Shown here: piece after piece, positions 56,480 through 64,000 of the stretch
Layout of the letters: the number at the start of each line of letters is the position of its first letter
How positions within the stretch are numbered: the stretch's first letter is position 1
Assembly: GCF_042653765.1 (NCBI RefSeq)
Contig: NZ_JBHSEZ010000005.1
Span: forward strand, 1 to 64,000
Reading direction: 5' to 3'
DNA from: Castellaniella denitrificans
Lineage (GTDB): Bacteria; Pseudomonadota; Gammaproteobacteria; Burkholderiales; Burkholderiaceae_B
Length of the DNA stretch: 64,000 nucleotides
Program-made: the position numbers and the translations under genes
Notes under the pieces: model-generated
The model's database searches: none
Seen by the model: the letters and a program-made list of their open reading frames with translations, nothing else
What the model was told of the DNA's origin: nothing

Positions 56480-57397
56480 CTAATGGGACCGGCCGATGAT
56501 GTAGTCGGCCAGCTCGCGCAGGCGGCAGGCCGACGGCCCCAGCGGCAGCAGCGCGGCGCAGGCCTGTTCGCGCAGGCCGTCCAGCAGTTCGCGCGAGCCG
56601 TCCAGTCCCATGATGGACACGTAGGTCGGCTTGCCCCGGGCGGCGTCCTTGCCGGCGGTCTTGCCCAGGGTGGCCGAATCGGCGGTCACGTCCAGGATGT
56701 CGTCCACCACCTGGAAGGCCAGGCCCATGGCCGAGGCATAGGATTCCAGGCCGGCGCGCACCGTGCTGCTGGCCCCGGCCACCACCCCGCCCAGCAGCAC
56801 GCTGGCTTCCAGCAGGGCGCCGGTCTTCATGCGGTGCATGTGCTGCAGCGCCTCGATCGGCAGCGCCCGGCCGACGCTGGCGCAGTCGATGGCCTGGCCG
56901 CCGACCATGCCCTCGCTGCCCGCCGCGCGGGCCAGCAGCTGGACCGCCTGGACGGTCAGGGCCGGCGCGATGGGCATCTGCGCCAGGCAATCGAAGGCCA
57001 GCGGCTGCAGCGCGTCCCCGGCCAGCATGGCCAGGGCCTCGTCGTCGAACTGGCGGTGCACGGTGGGCCGGCCGCGCCGCAGGTCGTCGTCGTCCATGCA
57101 GGGCAGGTCGTCATGGATCAGCGAATAGGCGTGAATCAGTTCCACGGCGGCGGCGGCGGCGTCCAGCGCCAGGTCCTGGGCGGCGGCCGTCCCGGCCGGC
57201 GCGCGGCTGGCTTCGCCGGCCGCGTAGACCAGGGCGGCCCGCACCCGCTTGCCCGGCCCCAGGACGGCATAGCGCATGGCCTCGTGCAGGCGCGCGGCAT
57301 CGTCCTGGACGGGCGGCAGCAGCTCGTCGAGCACCGCCGCGACGTGATCCACCCGATCGCGCAGCCAGGCGTCGAAATTCCCCATCGCAACGCTCAT
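56480..57397 (-). CDS. ispA: farnesyl diphosphate synthase
   Basis: Condenses isopentenyl and dimethylallyl diphosphate to farnesyl diphosphate, 305 residues. First Asp-rich motif HDDLPCMDDDDLRRGRPT and second DDILD, with GPGKRVRAAL at the substrate entrance. Start ATG at 57397 overlaps the xseB stop (ATGA); a second Met (57385) is four codons on. Feeds ubiquinone, undecaprenyl phosphate and the hpnCDE squalene route at 37-40 kb. Confidence 0.96.
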   Translation of the reverse strand: MSVAMGNFDAWLRDRVDHVAAVLDELLPPVQDDAARLHEAMRYAVLGPGKRVRAALVYAAGEASRAPAGTAAAQDLALDAAAAAVELIHAYSLIHDDLPCMDDDDLRRGRPTVHRQFDDEALAMLAGDALQPLAFDCLAQMPIAPALTVQAVQLLARAAGSEGMVGGQAIDCASVGRALPIEALQHMHRMKTGALLEASVLLGGVVAGASSTVRAGLESYASAMGLAFQVVDDILDVTADSATLGKTAGKDAARGKPTYVSIMGLDGSRELLDGLREQACAALLPLGPSACRLRELADYIIGRSH

Positions 57398-57681
57398 GTC
57401 GCGTCCCGCGCCGCGGCGTCGTCGAAGGGTTGGAGCAACTGGTCCTGGAGCACCTGGACCTGCTGCTCGACGGCTTCCAGCCGCCGCTGGCACACCTGGG
57501 CCAGCGCCACGCCGCGCTGGTACAGGGCGATGGATTCGTCCAGGCCCAGGTTGCCGTCGTTCATGCGGCCGGCCAGATCCTCGAGTTCGGCCAGCGCCGT
57601 CTCGAAGTCCTGGGGCAATGGATCGGCGGGCCGGGGCGTGCGGGCCGGCTGCGGAGTTTGATCGTTGGCCATGGGTTTCAT
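57394..57681 (-). CDS. xseB: exodeoxyribonuclease VII small subunit
   Basis: 95 residues (E. coli 80). A proline-rich N terminus of about 23 residues precedes the helical core DFETALAELEDLAGRMNDG, then the conserved GVALAQVCQRRLEAVEQQVQ-type helix. Two starts are possible, 57681 and 57672, neither with a strong Shine-Dalgarno. It is first in xseB-ispA-dxs-folE2; xseA is not nearby. Confidence 0.93.
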   Translation of the reverse strand: MKPMANDQTPQPARTPRPADPLPQDFETALAELEDLAGRMNDGNLGLDESIALYQRGVALAQVCQRRLEAVEQQVQVLQDQLLQPFDDAAARDAT

Positions 57682-57699
57682 CTGTGCATTCCAGACTGG

Positions 57700-57705
57700 A
57701 TTGTA
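57700..57705 (-). promoter_or_regulatory. possible -10 element of xseB
   Basis: TACAAT on the minus strand, 18 bases before the xseB ATG, with a weak TTCATG at -35 spacing (17 bases). Confidence 0.4.
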
Positions 57706-57761
57706 CGGGAACCCCGCCGGACCATGAAACCGCCCCGGCCCCGGCCGCCTGCGGGGTGGGG

Positions 57762-57767
57762 TACAAT
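57762..57767 (+). promoter_or_regulatory. possible -10 element of the Rieske oxygenase gene
   Basis: TACAAT in GGGGTACAATTTCG, 88 bases before the oxygenase ATG. It uses the same hexamer and G-rich lead as the yggX candidate. No clear -35. Confidence 0.38.
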
Positions 57768-57855
57768 TTCGTCCCTCGTTCCGCCCGCCAGGATCGCCGG
57801 CGCCTGGGGCATCCCGGTGGCGATCCGGGCGGTTCCATTCTTGCGGGGGGAACCA

Positions 57856-59094
57856 ATGACCAACCCTTACATCCCTTCCGGCACGGATCTGGCCAGCCAG
57901 CTACCGGTCCACCACTATTTCGATCCAGACGTCCTGGCGCGGGAGCGCAGCCGGATCTTCGAGCGCAGCGCGCGCTACGTGGGCCACGAAAAGATGGTGC
58001 CGAACCCCGGCGACTGGCGCACCCTGGTCCACGAAGGCGGGGGACGGGCCCTGCTGCGCGACCGGACCGACGTGCGCCTGCTGTCGAACGTCTGCCGCCA
58101 CCGCCAGGCCCTGATGCTGGGCAGCCAGACCGGGCGCGACGCCGGTTGCGCTCAAGGAAACGCCGGGCCGTCCCAAGTTTCCTTGCCCCCCTCGGGGGGC
58201 GGGCCGGGCGCAGCACGGTCCAGGGGACACTCTACGGGAAATTTGTGCGCAACGGGCGGACGCATCCTGTGCCCCATCCACCAATGGAGCTACGACACCC
58301 GGGGCCGCCTGCTGAACGCCCCGCTGTTCCCGGAAAAACCGGACCTGCGGCTGCGGGAATTCCCGCTGCGCAATTGCCACGGCCTGCTGTTCGAGGGCGA
58401 GCGCGACCCCCTGGGCGACATCGGCGGCCTGTTCGAGCGGCCGGAATTCGATTTTTCCGACTACGTGCTCGACCACGTGGAAGTCCACCCCTGCCACTAC
58501 AACTGGAAGACCTTCATCGAGGTCTACCTGGAGGACTACCACGTCGGCCCCTTCCACCCCGGGCTGGGGCGCTTCGTCACCTGCGACGACCTGGAATGGG
58601 AATTCGGCGAATTCCACAGCATGCAGCGGGTCGGCGTCCACCAGGCCCTGGGCCAGCCGGGCACCGAGGTCTACCGCCAGTGGCACGACCGCCTGCTGCA
58701 ATACCGGTCCGGCGCCGCGCCCGATTTCGGCGCGGTCTGGGTGACGTATTTCCCCACCCACATGATCGAGCTCTATCCCCACGTCCTGGTGCTGTCCACG
58801 CTGCACCCCGTCGGCCCCCAGGAAACCGTCAACGTGATCGAGTTCTACTACCCCGAGGAGATCGTCGCCTTCGAGCGCGAATTCATCGAGGCCCAGCGCG
58901 CGGCCTACCTGGAGACGGCGATCGAGGACGACGAGATCGGCGAGCGCATGGACGCCGGCCGCCGCGCCCTGATGGAGCGCGGCGAGAGCGAATGCGGCCC
59001 CTACCAGAGCCCCCTGGAAGACGGCATGGCGCACTTCCACGCCTGGTACCGCCGCATGATGAACCCGGTCACGGATCAGTCCCCTGCGGACTGA
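57856..59094 (+). CDS. Rieske-type aromatic ring-hydroxylating oxygenase with an inserted segment
   Basis: A 412-residue alpha-subunit-type Rieske non-haem iron oxygenase: N-terminal [2Fe-2S] Rieske domain, then a C-terminal catalytic domain with mononuclear iron ligands in EDYHVGPFH. The first cluster pair is C80-R81-H82 and the second C139-P-I-H142. 56 residues separate H82 from C139, where about 15-18 is usual, so some 40 residues are extra. They are encoded by palindrome-rich DNA (58142-58256) that stays in frame. Cluster residues are all present, so the protein could still fold if the insert forms a surface loop. Substrate unknown. No ferredoxin or reductase gene is adjacent. Confidence 0.85.
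   Translation: MTNPYIPSGTDLASQLPVHHYFDPDVLARERSRIFERSARYVGHEKMVPNPGDWRTLVHEGGGRALLRDRTDVRLLSNVCRHRQALMLGSQTGRDAGCAQGNAGPSQVSLPPSGGGPGAARSRGHSTGNLCATGGRILCPIHQWSYDTRGRLLNAPLFPEKPDLRLREFPLRNCHGLLFEGERDPLGDIGGLFERPEFDFSDYVLDHVEVHPCHYNWKTFIEVYLEDYHVGPFHPGLGRFVTCDDLEWEFGEFHSMQRVGVHQALGQPGTEVYRQWHDRLLQYRSGAAPDFGAVWVTYFPTHMIELYPHVLVLSTLHPVGPQETVNVIEFYYPEEIVAFEREFIEAQRAAYLETAIEDDEIGERMDAGRRALMERGESECGPYQSPLEDGMAHFHAWYRRMMNPVTDQSPAD
58142..58256. repeat. palindrome-rich repeat-like element inside the Rieske gene
   Basis: Imperfect terminal inverted repeats CCGGTTGCGC (58142-58151) and GCGCAACGGG (58247-58256), matching at 9 of 10 bases, bound a 115-base segment. Inside are a perfect 9-base inverted repeat CAAGGAAAC (58153-58161) / GTTTCCTTG (58177-58185) and a perfect GCCCCCC-TC-GGGGGGC (58185-58200). 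The stacked palindromes resemble REP-type or miniature inverted-repeat elements; no transposase is seen and no second copy lies in the window. Confidence 0.5.
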
Positions 59095-59102
59095 TCCGTG
59101 AC
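59068..59102. terminator. 15-base perfect hairpin spanning the oxygenase stop codon
   Basis: GTCACGGATCAGTCC (59068-59082), loop CCTGC, GGACTGATCCGTGAC (59088-59102). The left arm encodes the last residues and the stop codon lies in the right arm. It lies between convergent genes (the sseA stop is at 59141). No U tract follows, so termination, or protection of the 3' end, is inferred. Confidence 0.55.
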
Positions 59103-59140
59103 TGGTGAATCGGAGCGCCTTGCAAGGCGCGAGGCGGGAG

Positions 59141-60007
59141 TCACCCGCCTTTCGCCACCGGGCGGGTGGCGTCGGCGCACCACTCGCTCCAGGATCCCGG
59201 ATACAGGGCCGAGCCGCGCAGGCCGGCCAGTTCCATGGCGAACAGGTTGTGGCAGGCGGTAATGCCCGAACCGCACTGGTGGACGATGCCGTGGTCCAGC
59301 CGGTCGCCCAGCAGGGATTCGAATTCCGCGCGCAGCTCGCCGGCCGGCTTGAAACGCCCGTCCACCCCCAGATTGCAGGCAAACGGCCGGTTCAGGGCCC
59401 CCGGGATGTGCCCCCCCACCGGGTCGATCGGCTCGACCGCCCCGCTGAAGCGCTCGGGCGCGCGCGCGTCCAGCACCGTGAAGCGCGGCTCGTCCAGGTT
59501 GGCCAGGATGGCGCGGGCGTCGACGACGGGCATGGACGGCTTGCCCGAAGGCACGAGGCCCTGGATCGCCTGGGCCTCGCTGAGGGAAGGCGCCCGCGCG
59601 CCGGTCTCGGAAGCCCCGCCGGCCGCCCGCCAGGCGGCCCAGCCCCCGTCCAGGACCGCGACGGACTCGTGCCCCAGCCAGCGCAGCATCCACCACAGGT
59701 GCGCCGCGAACATGGCGTTGTCGGCATCGTAGACCACCACGTCGGTGCGGGCCGTCAGGCCCTGGGCCCGCATCAGCGCGGCGAAATCGGCTCGATCCGG
59801 CAAGGGGTGGCGGCCGTTGCGCCCGGTCTTGAGGGCGCACAGCTGGGTTTCATGGTCCAGATACAGGGCTCCGGGCACGTGGCCCGTCTCGTAGGCCCGC
59901 CGGCCCGCCCCGTGGTCCGCTAGGTCGTGGCGCACGTCGAAGATCAGGCACCCCGGCCGGGTCAGGCGGTCGCGCAGGGCCTCGGGCTGAATCAGCAATG
60001 CGGTCAT
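59141..60007 (-). CDS. sseA: sulfurtransferase (3-mercaptopyruvate / thiosulfate type)
   Basis: A 288-residue tandem-rhodanese protein. The catalytic cysteine of the second domain is C245 in QCGSGITA; the CGSG(V/I)TA loop marks 3-mercaptopyruvate sulfurtransferases such as E. coli SseA (281 residues), rather than CRKGVT of rhodanese. The first domain is inactive, as is usual. ATG at 60007 overlaps the DMT transporter stop (ATGA). Confidence 0.93.
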   Translation of the reverse strand: MTALLIQPEALRDRLTRPGCLIFDVRHDLADHGAGRRAYETGHVPGALYLDHETQLCALKTGRNGRHPLPDRADFAALMRAQGLTARTDVVVYDADNAMFAAHLWWMLRWLGHESVAVLDGGWAAWRAAGGASETGARAPSLSEAQAIQGLVPSGKPSMPVVDARAILANLDEPRFTVLDARAPERFSGAVEPIDPVGGHIPGALNRPFACNLGVDGRFKPAGELRAEFESLLGDRLDHGIVHQCGSGITACHNLFAMELAGLRGSALYPGSWSEWCADATRPVAKGG

Positions 60008-60924
60008 GACGGGTTTACCTCCTTCGTGGGAATGCCTGCGCCTTCGGGGCGCGCCGCCCGGCCGTCGCCCCGCAGGGCGCGCGCCTCGGTGTACGTGCGC
60101 CAGACCGACAGCAGGCCGGAACCGATGATCAGCGCCATGCCCGCCCAGGCCAGCGGCGCCGGCCGGTCGCCCCAGAACAGGACGCCGATCAGGGCGGCAA
60201 AGATGATGGTCATGTACTGCAGCGCCGCCGTCAACAGGGTAGACCCCAAACCGAAGGCCCGGGTCATGGCCAACTGGCCCACCAGCCCCGCCAGGCCCAG
60301 CCCGACCAGCGCCAGCAAGGCCAGGGGATCGCTGGTGCGCCAGCCCTGCAGCGCGATGCCGGCCAGGCCGCTCAGGCAGACCCCCAGCGAGAACAGCAGC
60401 ACCGTGCGCCATTCGGGCTCGCCGACCTGGCCCAGCTGGCGGATCTGCATCATGGCGATCGCCGCCAGCCCGCCCGCCCCCAGCCCCATCAGGGCCGCGA
60501 TCCACTGATCATGCTGGATGCTGGGGCGCAACACGCCCAGCACGCCCAGGAAGCCGGCCAGCACGGCCAGCACGCGCACCGGATCGCGCTGGGCGCCGCC
60601 GAAGAACAGCATCCAGCCGGCGATGAACAGCGGCGCCGTGTAGTTCAGGCTGATGGCCGTGGGCAGGGACAGGCGGGACAGCGCGAAGAACCCCAGCCAC
60701 ATGGACGTGATGCCGCTGAGATTGCGCCAGACGTGCAGGCGCCAGCTGGACGGGCGGATCGTGCGCCGCGTGGAGCGCGCCCAGAAATACAGCAGCAGGA
60801 CGGAGGGAATGCCGCGGAACAGGACGATTTCCGGCAGCGTGGCGCCGAGATCGGCGGCGACCTTCACGAGGGCCCCCATCGCGGCGAACATGGCGCAAGC
60901 CAGCAACATCCACAGAGACTGCAT
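60004..60924 (-). CDS. DMT superfamily transporter (EamA family)
   Basis: A 306-residue inner-membrane protein with about ten helices and two EamA repeats, the usual form of drug/metabolite exporters. Conserved LFRGIPSVLLLYF near residue 38 and ISLNYTAPLFIAGWM near residue 95. Substrate unknown. Divergent from htpX and coupled to sseA, which hints at sulfur-compound or amino-acid export, but only weakly. Confidence 0.9.
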   Translation of the reverse strand: MQSLWMLLACAMFAAMGALVKVAADLGATLPEIVLFRGIPSVLLLYFWARSTRRTIRPSSWRLHVWRNLSGITSMWLGFFALSRLSLPTAISLNYTAPLFIAGWMLFFGGAQRDPVRVLAVLAGFLGVLGVLRPSIQHDQWIAALMGLGAGGLAAIAMMQIRQLGQVGEPEWRTVLLFSLGVCLSGLAGIALQGWRTSDPLALLALVGLGLAGLVGQLAMTRAFGLGSTLLTAALQYMTIIFAALIGVLFWGDRPAPLAWAGMALIIGSGLLSVWRTYTEARALRGDGRAARPEGAGIPTKEVNPS

Positions 60925-61011
60925 GCGTCACCAAAGACAGGGATACGAACCGGAAGCCGATACTATACACTTCGCACATCGTCGTCCCCTTCTTGCGGAG
61001 CCCTGCCCCAC

Positions 61012-61887
61012 ATGAAACGCATCATTCTGTTCCTCGTCACCAACATGGCCGTGATGCTGGTGCTCAGCATCACCATGAACCTCCTGGGCGTCGGCCGCTA
61101 CCTGACGGCCAACGGCATCGACCCGGTCGCACTGCTGGTATTCGCGGCGGTGCTGGGGTTCGCCGGCTCGTTCATCTCGCTGCTGATGAGCAAATGGATG
61201 GCCAAGTCCAGCACCGGCGCCCGGGTCATCGATCCCCAGGCGCCGCGCGACCGGCGCGAGGCCTGGCTGGTGGCGACCGTGCACCAGCTGGCCGACCGGG
61301 CCGGCATCGGCCGCCCGGAAGTCGCCATCTACGAAGGCGCGCCCAACGCCTTCGCCACCGGCGCCTTCCGCAACGACTCCCTGGTGGCGGTGTCCACCGG
61401 CCTGCTGTCGTCCATGACCGAAGAGGAAGTCACCGCCGTCCTGGGCCACGAAGTCGCCCACATCGCCAACGGCGACATGGTGACCCTCACACTGATCCAG
61501 GGCGTGGTCAACACCTTCGTCATCTTCCTGTCGCGCCTGGTCGGCTACTTCATCGACCGCGCCGTGCTGAAGAACGAGCGCGACGTCGGCATCGGCTATT
61601 ACGCCAGCGTCTTCGTCTGTGAAATCCTCTTCGGCGTGCTCGCCTCGATCATCGTCGCCTGGTTCTCCCGCCAGCGCGAATTCCGCGCCGACGCGGGCTC
61701 GGCCCGGCTGCTGGGCGCGCGCGAACCCATGATCCGCGCGCTGGCCCGGCTGGGCGGGGTCGAGGCCGGCGAACTGCCAAAGTCCTTCGCCGCCTCGGGC
61801 ATCGCGGGCGGCGCCATCGGCGCCCTGTTCGCCTCGCATCCGCCCATCGAACGGCGCATCGAGGCCCTGCGCCAGCAGGCAGCCTAG
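61012..61887 (+). CDS. htpX: membrane zinc metalloprotease HtpX
   Basis: Quality-control protease for inner-membrane proteins, 291 residues (E. coli 293). Two N-terminal helices, then the zinc motif H146-E-V-A-H150 and further helices; EFRADAGSA supplies the third ligand. A TATACA hexamer (60964-60969) lies about 42 bases upstream of the ATG. The next gene starts 12 bases after its stop. Confidence 0.96.
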   Translation: MKRIILFLVTNMAVMLVLSITMNLLGVGRYLTANGIDPVALLVFAAVLGFAGSFISLLMSKWMAKSSTGARVIDPQAPRDRREAWLVATVHQLADRAGIGRPEVAIYEGAPNAFATGAFRNDSLVAVSTGLLSSMTEEEVTAVLGHEVAHIANGDMVTLTLIQGVVNTFVIFLSRLVGYFIDRAVLKNERDVGIGYYASVFVCEILFGVLASIIVAWFSRQREFRADAGSARLLGAREPMIRALARLGGVEAGELPKSFAASGIAGGAIGALFASHPPIERRIEALRQQAA

Positions 61888-61899
61888 GGAAGGCCGGAT

Positions 61900-63555
61900 G
61901 TGCGCGAACTCCAGGTCCTGATCGCCTTCGGCGGTTTCGTCGCCCTGCTGCTGTGGGGCGTACACATGGTGCAGACCGGCGTGCAGCGGGCCTTCGGCAA
62001 GACGCTGGGCCTGTGGATGGGCCGCGCCATGGGCTCGACCCCGCGCGCCTTCGGCACGGGACTGCTGATCACCGCCGCCATCCAGAGCAGCACGGCCACC
62101 GGCCTGATGATCACCGGCTTCGCCCTGGACGGCCTGGTGCCCCTGGTGCCGGGCCTGGCGGCCATGCTGGGCGCCAACGTCGGCACCACCCTGATCGTCC
62201 AGGCGCTGTCCTTCGACCCGACCGCCCTCGCGCCCGGCCTGGTGCTCGCCGGCGTCTGGATGTTCCGCCACTACGAGCCGGGCCGCGCCCGCGACCTGGG
62301 ACGGGCCCTGATCGGCCTGGGCCTGCTGCTGCTGGCCCTGCACGAACTGGTGACCCTGTTCGAGCCGCTGCAGAACGCGCCGTTGCTGGGCAGCGCCCTG
62401 CTGGCCCTGGCCGGCGCACCGGTGATCGCCCTGGTGGCCAGCGCGGCGCTGACCTGGGCCTCGCATTCCAGCGTCGCCGTGGTGGTGCTGATCATGTCGC
62501 TGGCCCACCACGACCTGATCCCTCCGGAACTGGCCTACACGCTGGTGCTGGGCGCCAACCTGGGCACCGCCATCAACCCCGTCCTGGAAGGCGGCGGCGA
62601 CGGCAACCCCGCCTCCCGCCGCGTGCCCATGGGCAACCTGGGCACCCGCGTCGCCGGCTGCCTGCTGGGCCTGGCCCTGCTGCCCTGGGCCGGCCCGGTC
62701 ATGGCGGCGCTGGGCGACGCCGCGCACTCCGTGGCGAACTTCCACCTGCTGTTCAACCTGACGGTGGCCGCCTGCTTCATGCCCGCGCTGCGGCCCTACG
62801 CCCGGCTGCTGCAGCGGCTGCTGCCGCCGCGCGCCGACCCCCACGATCCGGCCCGCCCCCAGTACCTGGACGAGTCCGCCCGCGAAGTCCCGGCCGTGGC
62901 CCTGGGCCAGGCCGCCCGCGAGGCCCTGCGGCTGACGGACCTGCTGCGCGAATCGCTGCGGCTGACCGGACAGGCCCTGCTGCGCGAGGATCCCCGGGCC
63001 GGCGGCCAGGCCCGCTACCTGAACGGCGCCATCAGCCAGCTGGACCGGTCGGTGACCGCCTACCTGGCGACCCAGGACCAGGAAAGCCTCAGCGCCGACG
63101 ACGCGCAGTACCTGAAGTCCATCCTGACCTTTTCCATGAATATCGCCCACGCCGCCGACGTGTCCGGCATGGGCCTGCTGGGCCACGCCGGCCGGCTGAA
63201 CAAGAAGCACTGGACGCTGGACCCCGAGCAGCAGGCGGAACTGGCCGAAGTCCTGGAACGGCTGCAGCGCAACCTGCGCCAGGCCGCCGCCCTGTTCGTC
63301 TCGGGCGACCGCGCGGCGGCCCGCGCCCTGGCCTTCGAAAAGGAACACTTCCGCGCCCTGGAGGCCCGGGCGGCCGAACGCTACCTGGAGCGCATCAAGA
63401 CCGGCCGCATCGACGCCGCCGACGTCGGCGCCTTCTACCTGGAAATCCTCCGCGACGCGGGCGGGGTGAATGCCTGCCTGGTCAACGCGGCGGCCTACCC
63501 CATCCTGGACCGGCACGGCGAACTGCGCCCCAACCGGCTGCGCGAATCGGAGTGA
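61900..63555 (+). CDS. Na/Pi cotransporter family protein with PhoU-like tail
   Basis: A 551-residue protein. The N-terminal half (about residues 1-310) is a Na+/phosphate cotransporter with duplicated QSSTATGLMI and SSVAVVVLIM motifs and several helices; the C-terminal half (about 340-540) is helical and PhoU-like. Such NptA/YjbB proteins may export or import phosphate. Start is GTG at 61900 with AAGG upstream, 12 bases after htpX. It is the second phosphate carrier in the window. Confidence 0.92.
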   Translation: MRELQVLIAFGGFVALLLWGVHMVQTGVQRAFGKTLGLWMGRAMGSTPRAFGTGLLITAAIQSSTATGLMITGFALDGLVPLVPGLAAMLGANVGTTLIVQALSFDPTALAPGLVLAGVWMFRHYEPGRARDLGRALIGLGLLLLALHELVTLFEPLQNAPLLGSALLALAGAPVIALVASAALTWASHSSVAVVVLIMSLAHHDLIPPELAYTLVLGANLGTAINPVLEGGGDGNPASRRVPMGNLGTRVAGCLLGLALLPWAGPVMAALGDAAHSVANFHLLFNLTVAACFMPALRPYARLLQRLLPPRADPHDPARPQYLDESAREVPAVALGQAAREALRLTDLLRESLRLTGQALLREDPRAGGQARYLNGAISQLDRSVTAYLATQDQESLSADDAQYLKSILTFSMNIAHAADVSGMGLLGHAGRLNKKHWTLDPEQQAELAEVLERLQRNLRQAAALFVSGDRAAARALAFEKEHFRALEARAAERYLERIKTGRIDAADVGAFYLEILRDAGGVNACLVNAAAYPILDRHGELRPNRLRESE

Positions 63556-63602
63556 GCCGGCCGCGCCGCGCGGGGCGGCATGGCTCGGCGGATCGCCGCC
63601 GA

Positions 63603-64000
63603 TCAGTGCGCGGCGCCCCAGTCGGGGCCGACGCCCACCTCGGCCACCAGCGGCACCGCCAGTTCCGCCACGCCCGCCATCAGCACGGGCACCCGCTCGC
63701 GCAAGGCCTCGATCTCGTCGTCGGCGGCGTCGAACACCAGTTCGTCGTGGACCTGCATCACCATCAGGCTGCGCAGGCCCTCGGCGTCCAGCCAGTCCTG
63801 GACCGCCACCATGGCCATCTTGATGAGGTCGGCCGCCGTGCCCTGCATGGGCGCGTTGATGGCGGCCCGCTCGGCGGCGGCCGCGCGCGGCCCCTTGGCG
63901 CCGGACAGCTCCGGAAAATACAGGCGGCGCCCGAACACGGTTTCCACGTAGCCCTGCTCGCGGGCCTGGCGGCGGATGCGGTCCATGTAGTCGGCCACGC
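63603..64000 (-). CDS. polA: DNA polymerase I, C-terminal part (runs off the right edge)
   Basis: Only the last 131 or so residues of the polymerase domain are present. Visible are ERAAINAPMQGTAADL and the motif C sequence MQVHDELVF with the catalytic aspartate. The gene continues beyond base 64000 on the minus strand. It is convergent with the Na/Pi gene; the 47-base gap contains only GC-rich inverted repeats such as CGGCG-GAT-CGCCG (63586-63598). Confidence 0.96.
   Translation of the reverse strand, partial: VADYMDRIRRQAREQGYVETVFGRRLYFPELSGAKGPRAAAAERAAINAPMQGTAADLIKMAMVAVQDWLDAEGLRSLMVMQVHDELVFDAADDEIEALRERVPVLMAGVAELAVPLVAEVGVGPDWGAAH

Noticed and set aside
58131..58263. Near-identical CGGGCG(C)GACGC flanks of the Rieske insert as a target-site duplication
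   Set aside because: The copies differ by one base and removing the element with one copy does not restore the reading frame or a normal spacing, so a simple duplication is not supported.
57856..59094. Rieske gene as a frameshifted pseudogene
   Set aside because: The frame is open throughout and all cluster and iron ligands are present on both sides of the insert.
60928..63516. 862-codon minus-strand open frame opposite htpX and the Na/Pi gene
   Set aside because: Shadow frame with low-complexity Gln/Gly/Ala content.

Overview
The window is high-G+C chromosomal DNA of a betaproteobacterium of the order Burkholderiales. Gene content and neighbourhoods look most like Alcaligenaceae (Bordetella/Achromobacter-like): a rpsF-priB-rpsR-rplI operon, xseB-ispA-dxs, alr near radA, and hopanoid genes hpnCDE. 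This is inference from protein families; no 16S gene is present. Genes are packed tightly, many overlap by ATGA or TGATG, and no gap exceeds 300 bases. I saw no tRNA, rRNA, CRISPR array, phage or transposase gene.

Layout. 0.2-5.9 kb: RNase G, a small lipoprotein coupled to the lipid A flippase MsbA, a heptosyltransferase-type GT9 and an ElyC/YdcF-like membrane protein. 5.9-19.9 kb: a long minus-strand run, read hrpA > dnaE > GT25 > GT4 > deacetylase > GT4 > GT2 > deacetylase > GT4, so envelope glycan genes are translationally coupled to the replicative polymerase gene. The piece at about 8.6-12.55 kb has visibly lower G+C than its flanks and holds two paralogous 365-residue GT4 enzymes around a deacetylase. 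20.0-23.4 kb: argA overlapped by rmlB and rmlD (dTDP-rhamnose steps 2 and 4). 23.5-28.0 kb: yggX, phoU, rpiA, an EcsC-family gene and a PiT phosphate transporter.

28.0-36.7 kb: a minus-strand run alr > SDR > radA > TSUP permease > kdkA > potF-potG-potH-potI. 36.9-39.9 kb: hpnCDE, making squalene from farnesyl diphosphate, with no squalene-hopene cyclase gene alongside. 39.9-42.7 kb: arginase and ornithine cyclodeaminase (arginine to ornithine to proline) with a divergent Lrp/AsnC regulator and an array of CAGAA boxes between. 42.8-46.6 kb: alaC > hom > thrC. 46.8-50.6 kb: a Mth938-fold gene, bcp, PIN-PhoH and pdxA. 50.6-53.7 kb: dnaB, then the ribosomal protein operon with a clear terminator and a probable S6:S18 leader. 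53.8-57.7 kb: xseB > ispA > dxs > folE2; with hpnCDE these supply the isoprenoid route. 57.9-64.0 kb: a Rieske oxygenase interrupted in frame by a palindrome-rich segment, a thiosulfate/3-mercaptopyruvate sulfurtransferase, a DMT exporter, htpX, a Na/Pi cotransporter with a PhoU-like tail, and the 3' end of polA running off the right edge.

Most of the window is ordinary housekeeping sequence. The points most worth a second look are the palindromic insert in the Rieske domain (58.1-58.3 kb), the low-G+C glycosyltransferase/deacetylase block behind dnaE, the paired inverted repeats upstream of hpnC, the CAGAA operator array, and an SDR whose catalytic serine position is cysteine.
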